From Saccoglossus kowalevskii (taxonomy: Eukaryota; Hemichordata; Enteropneusta; Harrimaniidae), in assembly GCF_000003605.2 (NCBI RefSeq), contig NW_003123903.1, positions 482,027 through 531,902 of the forward strand: 49,876 nucleotides of DNA, in the 5' to 3' direction. Positions 24,201 to 35,110 of this stretch are shown here, in pieces (position 1 is the first letter of the stretch; each line of letters starts with the position of its first letter). Both the position numbers and the translations under genes were made by a program. The notes under the pieces are model-generated. The model ran no database searches. It worked only from the letters and a program-made list of their open reading frames with translations, and was not told where the DNA came from.

Positions 24201-25162
24201 GCGTTACGCCGCGGTATTTCAATGACAATCTCAATTCTCAATGTATCTTTTGTGCTCTTCTCTTGTTTAACTGTCAGATATTTGTCATAATTGGAATTAA
24301 TCACAGTTATAGCGCACTCGTCAGACTCGCTCTAACCGGTTATTAGTGCACTGCAAGGCGGTGCCAGTGTCCGCGGCTCAAATAACGCCGGGACTGACAT
24401 CTAGAACGCTGTCATAACCGTTAAAAATGTATTCTCAGAATTAACACCACGTTTATAATTTATTTCATTGTGTTTGTCTGATCGTTCGACGCACATGACA
24501 TGTTAGCGATGCCACGACATCGATTGTTTTTATCGTTGTTTCCTAATATTATAATCTAATGGTCACTGTATAGCTACATGTCGAAAATAATTTGTTTATT
24601 TTTCCGAGTCAAAAATATATTTCATTAATTAATTAAAATAGTTGTATAATGCAAATAGATTTTAAATAATTACAATTATATGGGTTCATTTTATTTGGAT
24701 AAGATTAATGCAAACTGGTGGAAGACATTGGTGTTAAAACCTTCGATATGAAACTTTAAATCGAAAATTAAACAACTTTTAACAACTTTTCCTACCTCCA
24801 CTGTTGTCGTCGTTTTCGTTATCGTCTGACTCGTCGTCTTCGCTTCTGCCTTCGCCTATTTCAGGAGTCCACATCGACCCTGTTATCAGCGGGAACGGGC
24901 CACCAGGTGAACATGCCCTTAGTCCCAAGGCAATGGCGTCCTCGGCGGCCTGCTGTCGTTTCAGAGCTACTTGCGCCGCCATGACTCTCTGACGTTCGGC
25001 AATCAAGTTACACTTGGGACATGTGCACTCTCGGAAACGACAATGCCGTTTATGTCCCTTCAACCACGAGATAACGCCGTGGTTGCGACAGCGTGCACAC
25101 TTTGGTTTCCTCGCCCCCTTCTCAGTAACGGGTCCACGCAGAACAGTCAATGCAGCCTCCAT
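20366..25162 (-). CDS. Dmrt93B: DMRT transcription factor, Dmrt93B/DMRT3 class (two coding exons joined)
   Basis: Encodes a nuclear DNA-binding factor of the doublesex/mab-3 related family, proteins that control sexual differentiation and neuronal fate in animals. Joining 25162-24796 to 21240-20366 gives 413 residues. The intron is GT-AG and phase 1: exon 1 ends with G and exon 2 begins AA, making GAA (Glu123). Order of parts: DM domain about 20-72, acidic linker about 104-120, DMA (CUE-like) domain about 175-215, then a long Ser/Pro-rich tail. A DM plus DMA domain places it in the DMRT-A group. The [12 protein letters not shown] core and the [12 protein letters not shown] sequence after it favour Dmrt93B/DMRT3 over Dmrt99B/DMRT4/5. 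The start is the first ATG after an in-frame stop near 25313 and has a good context (ACC-ATG-G). The length is a little below vertebrate DMRT3. Possible polyadenylation signals on this strand lie only at 19702-19707 (ATTAAA) and 19071-19076 (AATAAA). Confidence 0.95.
21241..24795 (-). other. DMRT intron (3555 bp, phase 1)
   Basis: Bounded by GTAGGA at the 5' end and TTTGCAG at the 3' end on the minus strand. It contains only short frames on either strand. A diverged 39-bp tandem duplication lies at 22920-22998, and a YY1-type CCGCCATCTT at 22836-22845. No second DM or DMA sequence is visible. Confidence 0.9.
22920..22998. repeat. 39-bp tandem duplication inside the intron
   Basis: TATCACTGCG starts each copy and CGATGGTCATT ends it. 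The copies are offset by 39 bp and clearly diverged. No coding role is evident. Confidence 0.75.
24796..25162 (-). CDS. Dmrt93B: DMRT coding exon 1: DM zinc-finger domain
   Basis: All eight zinc ligands of the intertwined CCHC/HCCC module are present: Cys22, Cys25, His28, His37, Cys41, Cys46, Cys48 and Cys51. The spacing is that of Doublesex. The recognition-helix segment [16 protein letters not shown] follows at 56-71. The DM domain binds the DNA minor groove. The exon then encodes a Gly/Pro-rich piece and an acidic run ([12 protein letters not shown]). The donor reads GGAG|GTAGGA with GT at 24795-24794. The conceptual frame can be extended upstream without an ATG, so residues before Met1 at 25162 are probably 5' UTR. 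Confidence 0.97.
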
Positions 25163-25429
25163 GGTTGAAATTCTTTTTTTCCTGGCGAGAAAACCCGGCA
25201 AACACAGGCTTGACTGGTTTCTCAAGTAGCGATCGTTTACACGCTCAGAAAGACTGCAGGTGGAAAAATCACGCCGCGTCGCTGGATGGGTTACGGTATC
25301 ACTGTACTCGCGTTAGTCTGTTAATACCAACGGGACCAGTTGGAAATTTGTATCGCTCCAAGTACCCGCCCACTTTCTACAGTTTTAACATCGGCCACCC
25401 AAATAGCCGGGCCTTCTCTCTTACAGATG

Positions 25430-25500
25430 ATTGTATAATTGGCTACCCTAATTGAGTGTCGGGGGTTCTTAGCTTACTTGGTGCTCGCCGCTGATTGGCT
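25430..25500 (-). promoter_or_regulatory. Putative DMRT promoter segment with two CCAAT boxes
   Basis: ATTGGCT on the plus strand at 25438-25444 and 25494-25500 reads AGCCAAT on the gene strand, with 56 bp between the two. They lie about 280-340 bp upstream of the DMRT start codon, a plausible distance for a promoter with a short 5' UTR. The transcription start cannot be read from the sequence. Confidence 0.35.
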
Positions 25501-27760
25501 AGCCGCTGTATCAAGACTGACAGGAGATAACATCAGAAGTTGTTAGTTGTCGACACTTGGGGTAGCAACCATCATTAACGCGACTAACAATAGCTCGTCC
25601 ACTCGGGCAGTGTTATGTGAAAACAACGCACTGTGTCGTTTTGCTTTATCCCATGGACGCCTTTAAGTTAGGTGGTATTAAATGAAAGCCCAGACTTATA
25701 TATTTGTCATCTGGGAATGAAACTCCGGAAATTTGGGATCCAATTTTTTTTTTCATCTATTCAGACGGGATTGAAATTAACATTGAAGTTTGTGCAGAGT
25801 CACATGACGGCTATGACGTCATGGGGAGATTTGGCACGTATGATGTTGACAAGAGGAAGGGGCGAAGTTTAAATGTAGCAATGTGCCGGCTACTATGGCA
25901 TAGAATGGTTATCAATAACCAGGCAGTCCCTGTCATACTAAAGTGATGAAAGACAGTATATATGTCAATCATGGCTGTTCCTTCATCATGGCTTACCCCC
26001 CGCTGTTTCGTTTGGTTGTTTGATCCATGATCCATTTGCTGCCTGTACCTTTATCTAGCAGGATACACAATTTAATTTTGTTCTTACAAATGTGAATTTA
26101 TAAAATTCATGGAATTATAAGATTATAAGTTGTATTTTTTTTTAATATTATCAGTAGTTTCGAACAAGGTCGGAGAACATGGACGATCTCCCCGATTACT
26201 AACTACTTTTCTCTAGTTCAGACAGTCAGCGTGATATGTACATAGTTATTTTTGACACGAATGGTTGTCTTAAATCAAAATCTCAGAGGACGAGAGTGTG
26301 CAATCTGGAATATAGATGCGAGGGCATGTTATTTAAATAACGAGTATTTTATGAATTATTTCAATTTCTGTTCGGCAGACATAAAAATAGTCAGGGCGTC
26401 ATAATTCTTGATTGATTGACGCCATAGTTTCCCTTGCTCCGATGTCAAAAAGCCTCGACTCTGAGTTATTTAGTGTTTAAAAGTCAGTGTTACTGTGGCC
26501 AACAGAAAAAATAATTGCAGTACGAGACACTGTTTTGCTGTATTGCTCACATTGTAGTCATTGTTTCCCATGACAACACTTTGTGTAATGTTAGTATTTT
26601 GTTAGCAAAGCAATGTTTCATACTGCAATAATACCACTCCATTCATTCTTGTGGTCACAGTATAGGCACAATCAGACGTGTTTTGTCATTCCTTCTCCCC
26701 ATATGTTTAATCCACGTAATACGGAACCGAATTTATCTCCATGGCATCAAAAGAGTGAACGAATACTGATTTGTCACGTGACAGGGATATGTTAATATAG
26801 CATGAAAATAGTTTTAAAAAATGAATATTTTGGTGACTATTTGTCTAGATTTTTGCATATGCATATCATGAATATTTTATATTTTTCCGTGTGTTCATTG
26901 GTACTATAAATGTCATTTTGATTCAGTATTATACAGATTCAAAAAATGTTAAAAAATGCCAAAAAAAAAACAGCTTGTCCCCTGAAGAGATGTTTTTTCA
27001 CGAATTATAATAATCCATTTTCAATAACATGGAAGAAATTAAAAAAAAAGGATCATCGGAATGCACCCAACATCCACAAAAACGGAGAACCCTACTACAT
27101 GTGTTGTTCCCATCCTGCAGAAATCTACGTGGGGGAAAAACAAACATGTCTGGACCACCCAAGCGTTTAGGGCTACCAAGGGACTGCTGTCAATTAATGG
27201 AACAGCCCTGGTGAGTTTTCTTACTGTCAAAGTTTCGATCCAATATTGGTCTTGTTTGTTAGTTTTACTGAACGACGTATTTATACACACACGCGGGCAC
27301 GCCCACAGGTTGCTGTTACTCGCAGGTAGAGTTACTAGTCAAGCAAGTATAATGAGGAAACAGGTGGGGCTTTACTAAATATTCCCCCAACCTTCCGGCT
27401 AAGTTTGCTCCGAAGTGGCATAAATAGATTGGATTTAACCAAAATACACAAAAGTGGAACAGGGCAAGATTTGATTTGGACATGCCTACCATATCTGTGA
27501 AGCTGGAGTCACTGGGGCGTCACAGCGAACAAATGACTCCACGAAAATTAAAAAAAAAAAGATGAATTGTACGCGTGTATCCTGTAAGACATACCCACAA
27601 AGATTTGCAACTACTTGTGGTATTTTGTTTACAGTTGACTGACACCGATATCCCGTGTTTTTCAGTCAGTTTTGCACTGGTGTAATAATACAGGCTGCAC
27701 CCAACCCGGGTTTCTGTAGCGTGCATGTGATCGCATCCAATCATCACCGAACATACTTAC
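25501..27760. other. Non-coding stretch upstream of the DMRT gene
   Basis: No gene recognised. Contains TGACGTCA at 25814-25821 and GTCACGTGAC at 26773-26782. Several poly-A/T runs. Frames of up to about 105 codons near 27 kb overlap each other and have no recognised motif. Confidence 0.45.
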
Positions 27761-27881
27761 CTTCAATCGGGCGCTCATACAGCTTGGTACTCGAGCCGAT
27801 GCGATTAGCGCTAAATCACATATACCGCTTAGAGTTGAGACTCTGGCACACTTGTCCTTCGAGTAAGTAGGATTTCCGCGA
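27761..27881 (-). other. Candidate exon with strong donor, unrecognised
   Basis: On the minus strand a very good donor (GAAG|GTAAGTATG, GT at 27760-27759) ends a segment that can begin after TTTATTTCTTAAG near 27882. One frame is open across it and has ordinary protein composition. No family is recognised, so this rests mainly on the splice signal. Confidence 0.2.
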
Positions 27882-28102
27882 CTTAAGAAATAAAGTTATC
27901 GTTATACTCTTACTTAAGTTTGTTTCCCGCTATCTACAATTTATATTTTCTTTCATGAATTTACGCTCCTGGTTTGGACGGTGTGTCAGTGTTCTGAGGC
28001 CTTACCCCCTTCCGAAAATCTGTGACGTATGTCGTACGCGAGTTGAAAAATAACGTTGTTTACGAACATGTTGTTGTGCTGTTTTTGGTATACATTATGT
28101 AC

Positions 28103-28142
<40 letters not shown>
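28103..28142. repeat. (GTT)n microsatellite
   Basis: About 13 perfect GTT units. The Thr run of a minus-strand frame here is a by-product. Confidence 0.97.
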
Positions 28143-30406
28143 CGTAGTAATGTTTTAACTAAATTAAATTGCAACACTATATAATAATGCCAATGCTGAG
28201 CCGAAAACTTTCTGTCAATGCTTAAATTTACTTTCCCACTCGAATACCTTGAGCTAAATGAAATGATTGTTACACACGACTTTTAACATTTTTCGACAGA
28301 AAATAGGCATTTTTGTTTGTGTCTTTCATAGAATTGCTCTGATAACAAGGGACTTAACCAGGTATAGGCAATTGCAATGTCATCGCATCGCATTACCTAT
28401 GTTTAGCCGTGTAACGCAACTACTTGCAACCGGTGTAGATATATACAGACGAGTCGTGACTTGTATCGTTTATGCCGGGAGACGGGTAATATACACGATA
28501 CCCCAATCGAGTGTGTTACCATGACAACCTCGGGGTCGTGAACTCGCGGTTGCAGCGAGTAAGTAACAGCTAGATGTGGGTGATGTTGTTGAGCAAAATT
28601 CGACTAGTGGACGTATCCCAGCGAGAATCTGAGTTTAAAATGACAACGTGCGATGTGAACAGAAACGGGACGCATACACCTAACACAACGTGACACAGAA
28701 AAACTTCCTACAGTAACATGGAATTGAATTTAGACACGATACATTAGGCAAATATTGCGTAATATCTGAATGTTACTGTATTCCTAATTTTTAAAACAAT
28801 ATGTTCAATATTTCGTATAATTTGAAACAAACTTTTAGTTTTGAGCCCTTTTCCAGGTACTAACAGTCTTGTACTACGTAGGTACCAGTCCACTTGGATC
28901 GACGCTAACAGCCACAAACTATACACAGTCGTTACGTAGGTCACAGAAGCTTATTTAATGCAGTTTGCTTATTGTATCAATCATTTTTTTCATCTGGAAA
29001 TCTTTGTATCGTTTTTTCTTTTTCAAATCAGATTTCATTTAAATTGTTACAAATGGGGTACAAATGTACATGTACTGTAACGTTATCGTGACATGTACGT
29101 CTGTGTAACTGACACCGGTCTCGCGATAAGATGTCGCACGAACCGCCTCTGGGTGTTTACATTACCGTGTCGCTGACCTCGGCTTGAGATCAGCTGTCGT
29201 GACAAACTGACCGACAGCACTGCATACCAAGGCATATCATGTGAAAGTTCAGTGCAGTTATATTAGAAATGTATTATATGTATAGTTCTCCATATTTGTT
29301 GGAGTTTGTAATTTTATGGAAAAAAAGTTTCGTTCCAGATATTGCGAAAAAATCTCAAATTGAATTTCGATAGATTGAATATTCCGACAATTCAGTAGTT
29401 GCTTGTTTGTCATGGATTGCTGACATGACATCAGTTATTTGCGAATATCAAAGATTGTATTGGGATTTATTGTCTGCCTGGGTAAGCAGCTGTTCCTGTC
29501 TCTTGTTTTTCATTTACGTATCAATACTGGTCATCAAGTTTCCGATTGCATAATTTGTCTGCTTTATGAGTTTACAAGATGAGACATTATTTAAAACTTT
29601 TTTTTTTTCATATTCCACTAAATACAATTTGAAGTTAGATGTTCGCAAGACCACTTGTTCTGTTCCAAGCTTCCACTATTCCTGGGGCGGGTATTGTCAC
29701 GTGACTAGTGTCACCAGATGTCACATCGCGCCATTATGTGTATCTGTCTGACAATAGTTTATTCAAAGGTCACTTATTTATGGCAATAATTACTCGATAT
29801 TTCCGCTGAATAATTGACCTCGCAATACAGCCACATCACCAGACACGGTCTCAGCACAACTTAACGGATTGTCTACCCGCGTACTGATGTGAGATGAATT
29901 ATATTAAAACAAATTCCCTGATTAGTAAAATTGTAATAAAATTATATTTACTGTCAGTAGAGGCCATTACATTCTCAAGTTCGGTGTGTCACGTGACTGA
30001 AGACGCCGCTCCACAAAATTCATCGTATAATTTATGTTAATTTATTTATGGTTAAAATGCGTCAAATACAAGCTTTTTGTCACGTGGTAAAACTGTGATA
30101 TAGAAATATCCTGATATGGTATAACATGTGCAGCAGTTATCACCGTGCACACTTGTTCGGAAAAATCAACAATAAAACGAAACCGATCCCAGTATAAATA
30201 CATTTTTTTTCAAAATTCCAGAGAAAGTTATGTAGCAAATTTATACAGAACATACTTACCACTGACGTAATATGAATGACATCATATTAAAATTTGGTGA
30301 AAGTCAAAATATTCCATGGTAATTTTTATTTCGTGTACCCCACTACTAAAGCCAAGTATTGCAAAGAATGGCACGAACTGTGATTGAATTGTCAGTATTT
30401 GTGTCA
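28143..30406. other. Non-coding stretch
   Basis: Short frames only. Two GTCACGTGAC 10-mers at 29696-29705 and 29988-29997, within 300 bp of each other. Nothing else recognised. Confidence 0.5.
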
Positions 30407-30422
30407 CAGCGCCACCTTGTGG
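30407..30422 (-). promoter_or_regulatory. CTCF-like motif
   Basis: CAGCGCCACCTTGTGG is the reverse complement of CCACAAGGTGGCGCTG, one mismatch from the conserved CTCF core (CCASYAGRKGGCRS). A single short match can be chance. Confidence 0.3.
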
Positions 30423-30936
30423 TGAACGTGTGTGATTTTTACAATATAAGCCTGTGGTGGTGCACTCCGTGATTGTCTGTTTCGTCTCCCAATACAGTTT
30501 TCCGATGAGGAAATCAAAAACAATGAATATGATATCTTGAGTTCAATGCATTTACAACCACATCTGGGGGTCATGTGTAACAAAGTAATGCGTCTTTATG
30601 CAAATTAAGAATGTCAAACACATAGATAAGTTAAAATTCTTTCTCTCGTTTTCGATTAAAATGAAGTGGTAACACGTGTTATTAAAAACAATAAACGTTC
30701 CCCAAAATGAAGCTGGGCCAATCACCTAACAACTGAGTGCTCGCTGTAAATGCGATTTCAAAACAGGCTGGTGTTTATTCAAATCGAACACATCAAATGT
30801 TTTATTTTCTGGTATAATCGTGAGTTACGAGTTATTTATTCTATGAATATCATGTCACATAGTAACACAGCCGTAAATGTGTTACAATAATTATGTATCT
30901 CCTTTTCTTTTATAAAAAGATAATATCACGTGCTGT

Positions 30937-31012
30937 GGAAAATGTAGGTTACCCCGGGAGATGAAAAATGTCAGATACCTCGGGAAGAAATAATGTCCAA
31001 TACCCCAGAAGT
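30937..31012. repeat. Three diverged tandem copies of an approximately 26-bp unit
   Basis: Each unit holds AATGT, a few bases, then TACCCCGGGAGA or a variant (TACCTCGGGAAGA, TACCCCAGAAG). Divergence is moderate. Confidence 0.75.
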
Positions 31013-31171
31013 GTTCGGTACCATGATGGCTGCCAGGCGGTGAAAATGCCGGATGTCCGCCCTCGAGAATATGATAACATAAAACATTACCTAACAAGTA
31101 AACATTATGAATAAACCATATTATCATTTTAGTATAGTAAATGCGTCAAGTATTCATGGCACAATTTTAAC

Positions 31172-31343
31172 TAGACTTGCATACACTTCCTTGTATAAAA
31201 TGTTACGGGAGTGTATAAATAACGAAAGCGGGTTATCAGGATCTTTTTCGCGGTAACTCGGCTTTTGCCATTCATACACTCCAATAACATTTTATTTTAT
31301 TGGAAAACAGAAAAAAATAAACAAGGGACTGTATGCAAGTCTA
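31172..31343. mobile_element. 172-bp foldback MITE (family C)
   Basis: Ends TAGACTTGCATACA and TGTATGCAAGTCTA are perfect inverted repeats, continuing imperfectly for about 23 bp. A second inverted pair lies inside: 31195-31220 matches the reverse complement of 31270-31295 at about 23 of 26 positions. With TA as target duplication the terminal repeat would begin GACTTGCATACA, as in Tc1/mariner-derived MITEs. No coding capacity. Confidence 0.85.
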
Positions 31344-31529
31344 AATTTCAACCAATATGGAGTAATTTTAAAATAAAATAAACGCGTTTATTGTTATTCT
31401 TATCTAATTGTTTTCGTTGTCCCTAAGGCGAAAGGGTTCTACCCTGGAATAATGGTAGGTAGTGTGGCACCAGTACTTCCACACCCCTATGCAATATTAG
31501 CTACCCTTTTATACAATTTGTTGAGATCA

Positions 31530-31545
31530 CTGCGCCCTCTTGTGT
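31530..31545 (-). promoter_or_regulatory. Second CTCF-like motif, same orientation
   Basis: CTGCGCCCTCTTGTGT is the reverse complement of ACACAAGAGGGCGCAG, which matches the CTCF core with two mismatches. It lies 1.1 kb from the motif at 30407 and in the same orientation. Confidence 0.25.
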
Positions 31546-32097
31546 AATCATATGAAATGTTGTGCGCCCACAACGACTGAAGTGAATATAAATGTGGGTA
31601 ACAATCATCTCTGTGATGGCACAGCTAGCTAGAGGGAATACGTTCACATCCTATCAGGTGTATCTCAGAATGGCAACACCATAATTATGACGCCTTTATA
31701 GATTGCTCGTTGAAGAGAGGGACAATTGTGTAGAATTCACACCATGGTTAAAAAATGTATTTTTATTATTAGCTTTAATATTCTAAAACTCGTGTTAAAA
31801 GTTTTTTGAAGAGTTATGTAATATTTAGTTTGAAAAACTGACATACAAAGTATATAAGATATCATCAGAAAAATACAGTATGCTAATTTAAATACTAAAA
31901 AACTATATGTACAGTCAACATATTCAGATAAACATTTTCGTTTAAATTAGTTTAAATCCAGACTGCCCGCATCTGGAACAACATCCCACAGTTTAGGATT
32001 TTGGTGATTAAAGTTGCGTTCCTGCTTGATCTGTAGACACCACCCCACCCCCTCCCTGCCCACCTCACCCCACCCTCACTTTGAGCATTATACGGGC
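31546..32097. other. Non-coding stretch with a C-rich tract
   Basis: A short C-rich tract (CACCCCACCCCCTCCCTGCC) near 32039 precedes the reverse-transcriptase remnant. Otherwise nothing recognised. Confidence 0.5.
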
Positions 32098-32470
32098 TTC
32101 AGATTTTATGCAGATGAAGGAAAATATTATCTAATAGAATCTTAAAATCCAATTTACAACAATGACTTTTCAATGCATGGAGAATAACGTCAATATTAGT
32201 GTTCAAACAAACTGATTTTATCATGATTATTAATTGATCAGGTGCGTTACGATTTAAAACTAAGTAAGCTTTGTGTATTCTGAAACTTTCCACACATGTC
32301 AACCTTAAAATCATTTGCTTCTCTGTTTTTTAAAACTTTTCTTGTACATTTTAGAGCATATATTGGCGAAACGTCTCTCAACTAATGAACTTGTTTGTCT
32401 TTATATATTGCTGGTAATTCAAATTTTTGAATATGGTCTGCCAGCCTGGAAACCAATAATATACAAAAAG
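32098..32470 (+). pseudogene. Non-LTR reverse-transcriptase remnant (CR1/jockey-like)
   Basis: Frame-shifted fragments follow the RT order on the plus strand. FYADEGKYYL near 32104 matches the catalytic YADD box with the second Asp changed to Glu. Next, in another frame, come a tryptophan and a KQTDFIMIIN segment near 32205, like the W-N-KT-M pattern downstream of YADD. Then ELVCLYILLVIQIFEYGLPA plus W near 32387-32449 is the thumb-region motif (L-Y-L-I-P-EYG-P-W). Stops and shifts make it dead. Confidence 0.65.
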
Positions 32471-32520
32471 AAGCAAAGTCGGAGCGTGTCAAGCGCCGAG
32501 CAACGTACATTAGGTAGCAC

Positions 32521-32652
32521 AGAAGCGCGGTGGTCGTCACGCAGTGCGTGTTTGAATTTCATGTAAACAAACAATGTATTTTACACGCATCGTGTACGTC
32601 GCTGTGGGTTCCATACCGAACATCACGCAGCGAGACGACCACCGCCCTATAA
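32521..32652 (-). mobile_element. Palindromic MITE, family A (second full copy)
   Basis: Starts near GCGCGGTGGTCGTC and ends GACGACCACCGCCCTATAA. The whole length aligns with the reverse complement of 6499-6632, including GAATTTCATGTAAA and AATGTATTTTACACGC. It sits directly after the RT remnant. Short frames at 32315-32566 and 32574-32804 run into it and are not genes. Confidence 0.88.
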
Positions 32653-33149
32653 TAGGCGTCGTACTGATGATGTTAAATTTGTTCACATTTCTGCTCATAA
32701 CAAATCAGTTACATTGTTCTCCTATTACCGCATATGGGATTAACTTCTACGTATGCTTCGTGTCAACATCGTTTTGTCTACACTCAATGGACACGCATAC
32801 CTAGTATGAAATAACACATTTTTTTCTATTTTTCAAATTATTTCATCCTTGTGTTAGAAGTATTTTTCTTTTTCATTTCATACACTTGGAACTGATTGTT
32901 TGACTCCAAAAGTAATAATCACGGGGTGATATAGATCGATCACTAACTGCTTAAATATATATTGCCTATATTTTTAGTGAGACTCACACAGCCCTTTCAA
33001 TGAGAACCTTGATTGGGTATATGATTCACCTTGCTCTAAACTTTGATATGCTTTCCCAAACATTTTTATAGTGACCGGTCCCTTAGTGACAACCGTCTGT
33101 ATCCGCTGTATTGAAACCACACTGTAAATCTTGGGAGCACTTTCAGGTT
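32653..33149. other. Non-coding stretch, nothing recognised
   Basis: No gene or repeat seen apart from a gradual rise in AACAC motifs toward the right. Confidence 0.5.
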
Positions 33150-33675
33150 TTTCATTAAAACACACCATTTTATATATTATAAAACACCGGTATTTTATGT
33201 TTTATCAAAACAGTAGTGTTTTAGAATTTTTGTGTTTTTGGAAGTTATTAAAACACTTTTTGATGAAAATTAAGCACATTGAAACACTCAAAAATACACT
33301 TTTTTTCAAAATAAAACACTGAGTGTTTTACGGAGACATAAATGTGTCATTGAAGTGTTTATTAACAAGACATTTATGGACTATTGCATCCAACTTTAAG
33401 CAGTGTTAACAAAATTGAGTGAAAAGTCTGGGACTCATAGGTAAACATTATGGTATACATGACAACTGGACAATCACCGAAAGTCACGTAATTCAACGCA
33501 TAATGAGATGGTCAAGACATTACCTCCAGGAAATAGTTCTATGTCAAGCACCAGGCTGTGGAAAAACTAATTGAATTTACGGTTATATATATCGAAGACT
33601 GATCAATTTGAAACACTTTAGAAAGTAAAATCGCCAACAATATTTCAACCCAAAACAGACTATACATTTTTCGTA
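33150..33675. repeat. AAACACT/AGTGTTT-rich block
   Basis: The heptamer AAACACT and its complement recur many times in both orientations, including a perfect 19-bp palindrome TAAAACACTGAGTGTTTTA at 33312-33330. It joins the tandem array on its right and is probably an older, more decayed part of the same satellite or element. Confidence 0.7.
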
Positions 33676-33960
33676 AAGTGTTAATGTATAAGGCACATCT
33701 GTGTTCATGAGAGTAACTAAAAAACTTTCTTCCAAAATGTTTTATCTTGAAGCACTTTCTAAAACAAACACATACAATGTTTCAAGATAAAACACCCAAC
33801 TGTGCATGTATTATAAGTGTTTATGTATACAACATCTACACATGTTCATAAGAGTTACTAAAATACTTTTCTTCCAAACTGTTTTTAAATACTTTAGAAA
33901 ACAAACACACATGCAATGTTCCAATGTAAACACCCGACTATATAAGTGTTCATATACAGG
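33676..33960. repeat. Tandem array of an approximately 130-139-bp unit
   Basis: AAGTGTT starts units at 33676, 33815 and 33944. The order inside each is the same: GTTCATGAGAGT(A/T)ACTAA, then CTTCCAAA.TGTTTT, then ACAAACACA, CAATGTT, and AACACCC. Two complete units plus the start of a third, with moderate divergence. The 143-codon plus-strand frame at 33806-34237 begins inside it and is judged to be chance. Confidence 0.85.
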
Positions 33961-35110
33961 ACACTTTTGTATGTCGTCTACGGTATGCATCTATAATGTA
34001 CACAGTATTAATTATCAACTGTATGCAGCATATTTATTGGAAAAAAATGCCCACACACGTCACCATTGTCAGCAGACATTCTGTGTATGTAGCAAAAAAT
34101 TTATTGATTTTAATATTTTCAATAATAAACAGTTGTATATATTAATATATTTTACGAGTCTGCTTGCCATGTACCATTTCACAAGTATAATAGATGGGAT
34201 TAAACACGTACGCGGTGGTTATCATTGCTCGAGTTAGTAAGCCGGATGACACAGCGCTAGAAAGGTGTTAATTCCCTATGATCTAATCATTAAATTCATT
34301 TTCTTCATGGCTATTATTCTATTGGCGTTGCCTCAATGTTGAATTCCTTCTAATATAGTGATTACCACACACCTGTGCAAATTTGTGTATAATATAAACG
34401 AGCTCCTCCAAGTCTCTAACAATACATAACTATTTAACCTTTTTAGAAATTTCATTAATACAATATTTACAATATGGAAACAAATATTGAACAATAATTT
34501 AGTTTGCTACTTCATTTCAAACATTTTGAGATACCTTTCGAAAACGTCATTGTTCACGATGAACACTGTTATATGTTGCGTGTTCAAGTAACTGGTAACT
34601 TGTGTCATGTGCACGCTCATTCATGAATGAATTATACCATCGAGAGTGTGTGGACAAGTGGCATATTTGTTAAAGAAACAACAACGTCGACAGTTATATA
34701 CTGTATTGTTATTTGCAGCGGCCTCCATTCATTTCAATTTACGATAACTGATTAAACTCAAGTTCACGCATTTGTGTCCGCTTTGTGGGGGTAGTTTGAC
34801 ACCGGGAGTATTCACGCAAAGTTAGTTTTGCCGAAACGAAAAACGTTTATTAATTTTTCTATACAAGGGTTCTTGATTTATTAACTGATTATCGTACTAG
34901 TAAAAAAGATTACATGGATATGATTATAAAAACGGAAAAGTATCCAAAATAACCAAATATAGGCATTAGAAACGGCTGCTCGTGACAAAGATAGCAAAAT
35001 GTTTTTGGAATTTTCTCCAACTACAGAAGTACATATCACCTTCAATTAGTCCAACCGGTAGAAAATTGCACTGAACATTTGTAGGGCAATATTAAATTTG
35101 CACTGCCCAC
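33961..35110. other. Non-coding stretch
   Basis: No gene recognised. The last few hundred bases may be the untranslatable 5' part of the LINE fragment that follows. Confidence 0.45.

Noticed and set aside
25163-25225. N-terminal extension of the DMRT protein beginning at 25225
   Set aside because: The codon there is TTG, not ATG. The first ATG after the upstream in-frame stop is at 25162, with a good initiation context.
27751-27762. ATACTTACC as the 5' end of a U1 snRNA (also near 30250)
   Set aside because: The following bases do not match U1 or its Sm site. It is better read as the complement of a GTAAGTAT donor.
33806-34237. 143-codon plus-strand frame
   Set aside because: It starts inside the 139-bp tandem array, and its Tyr/His/Phe/Cys-rich product looks like translated A+T-rich repeat.
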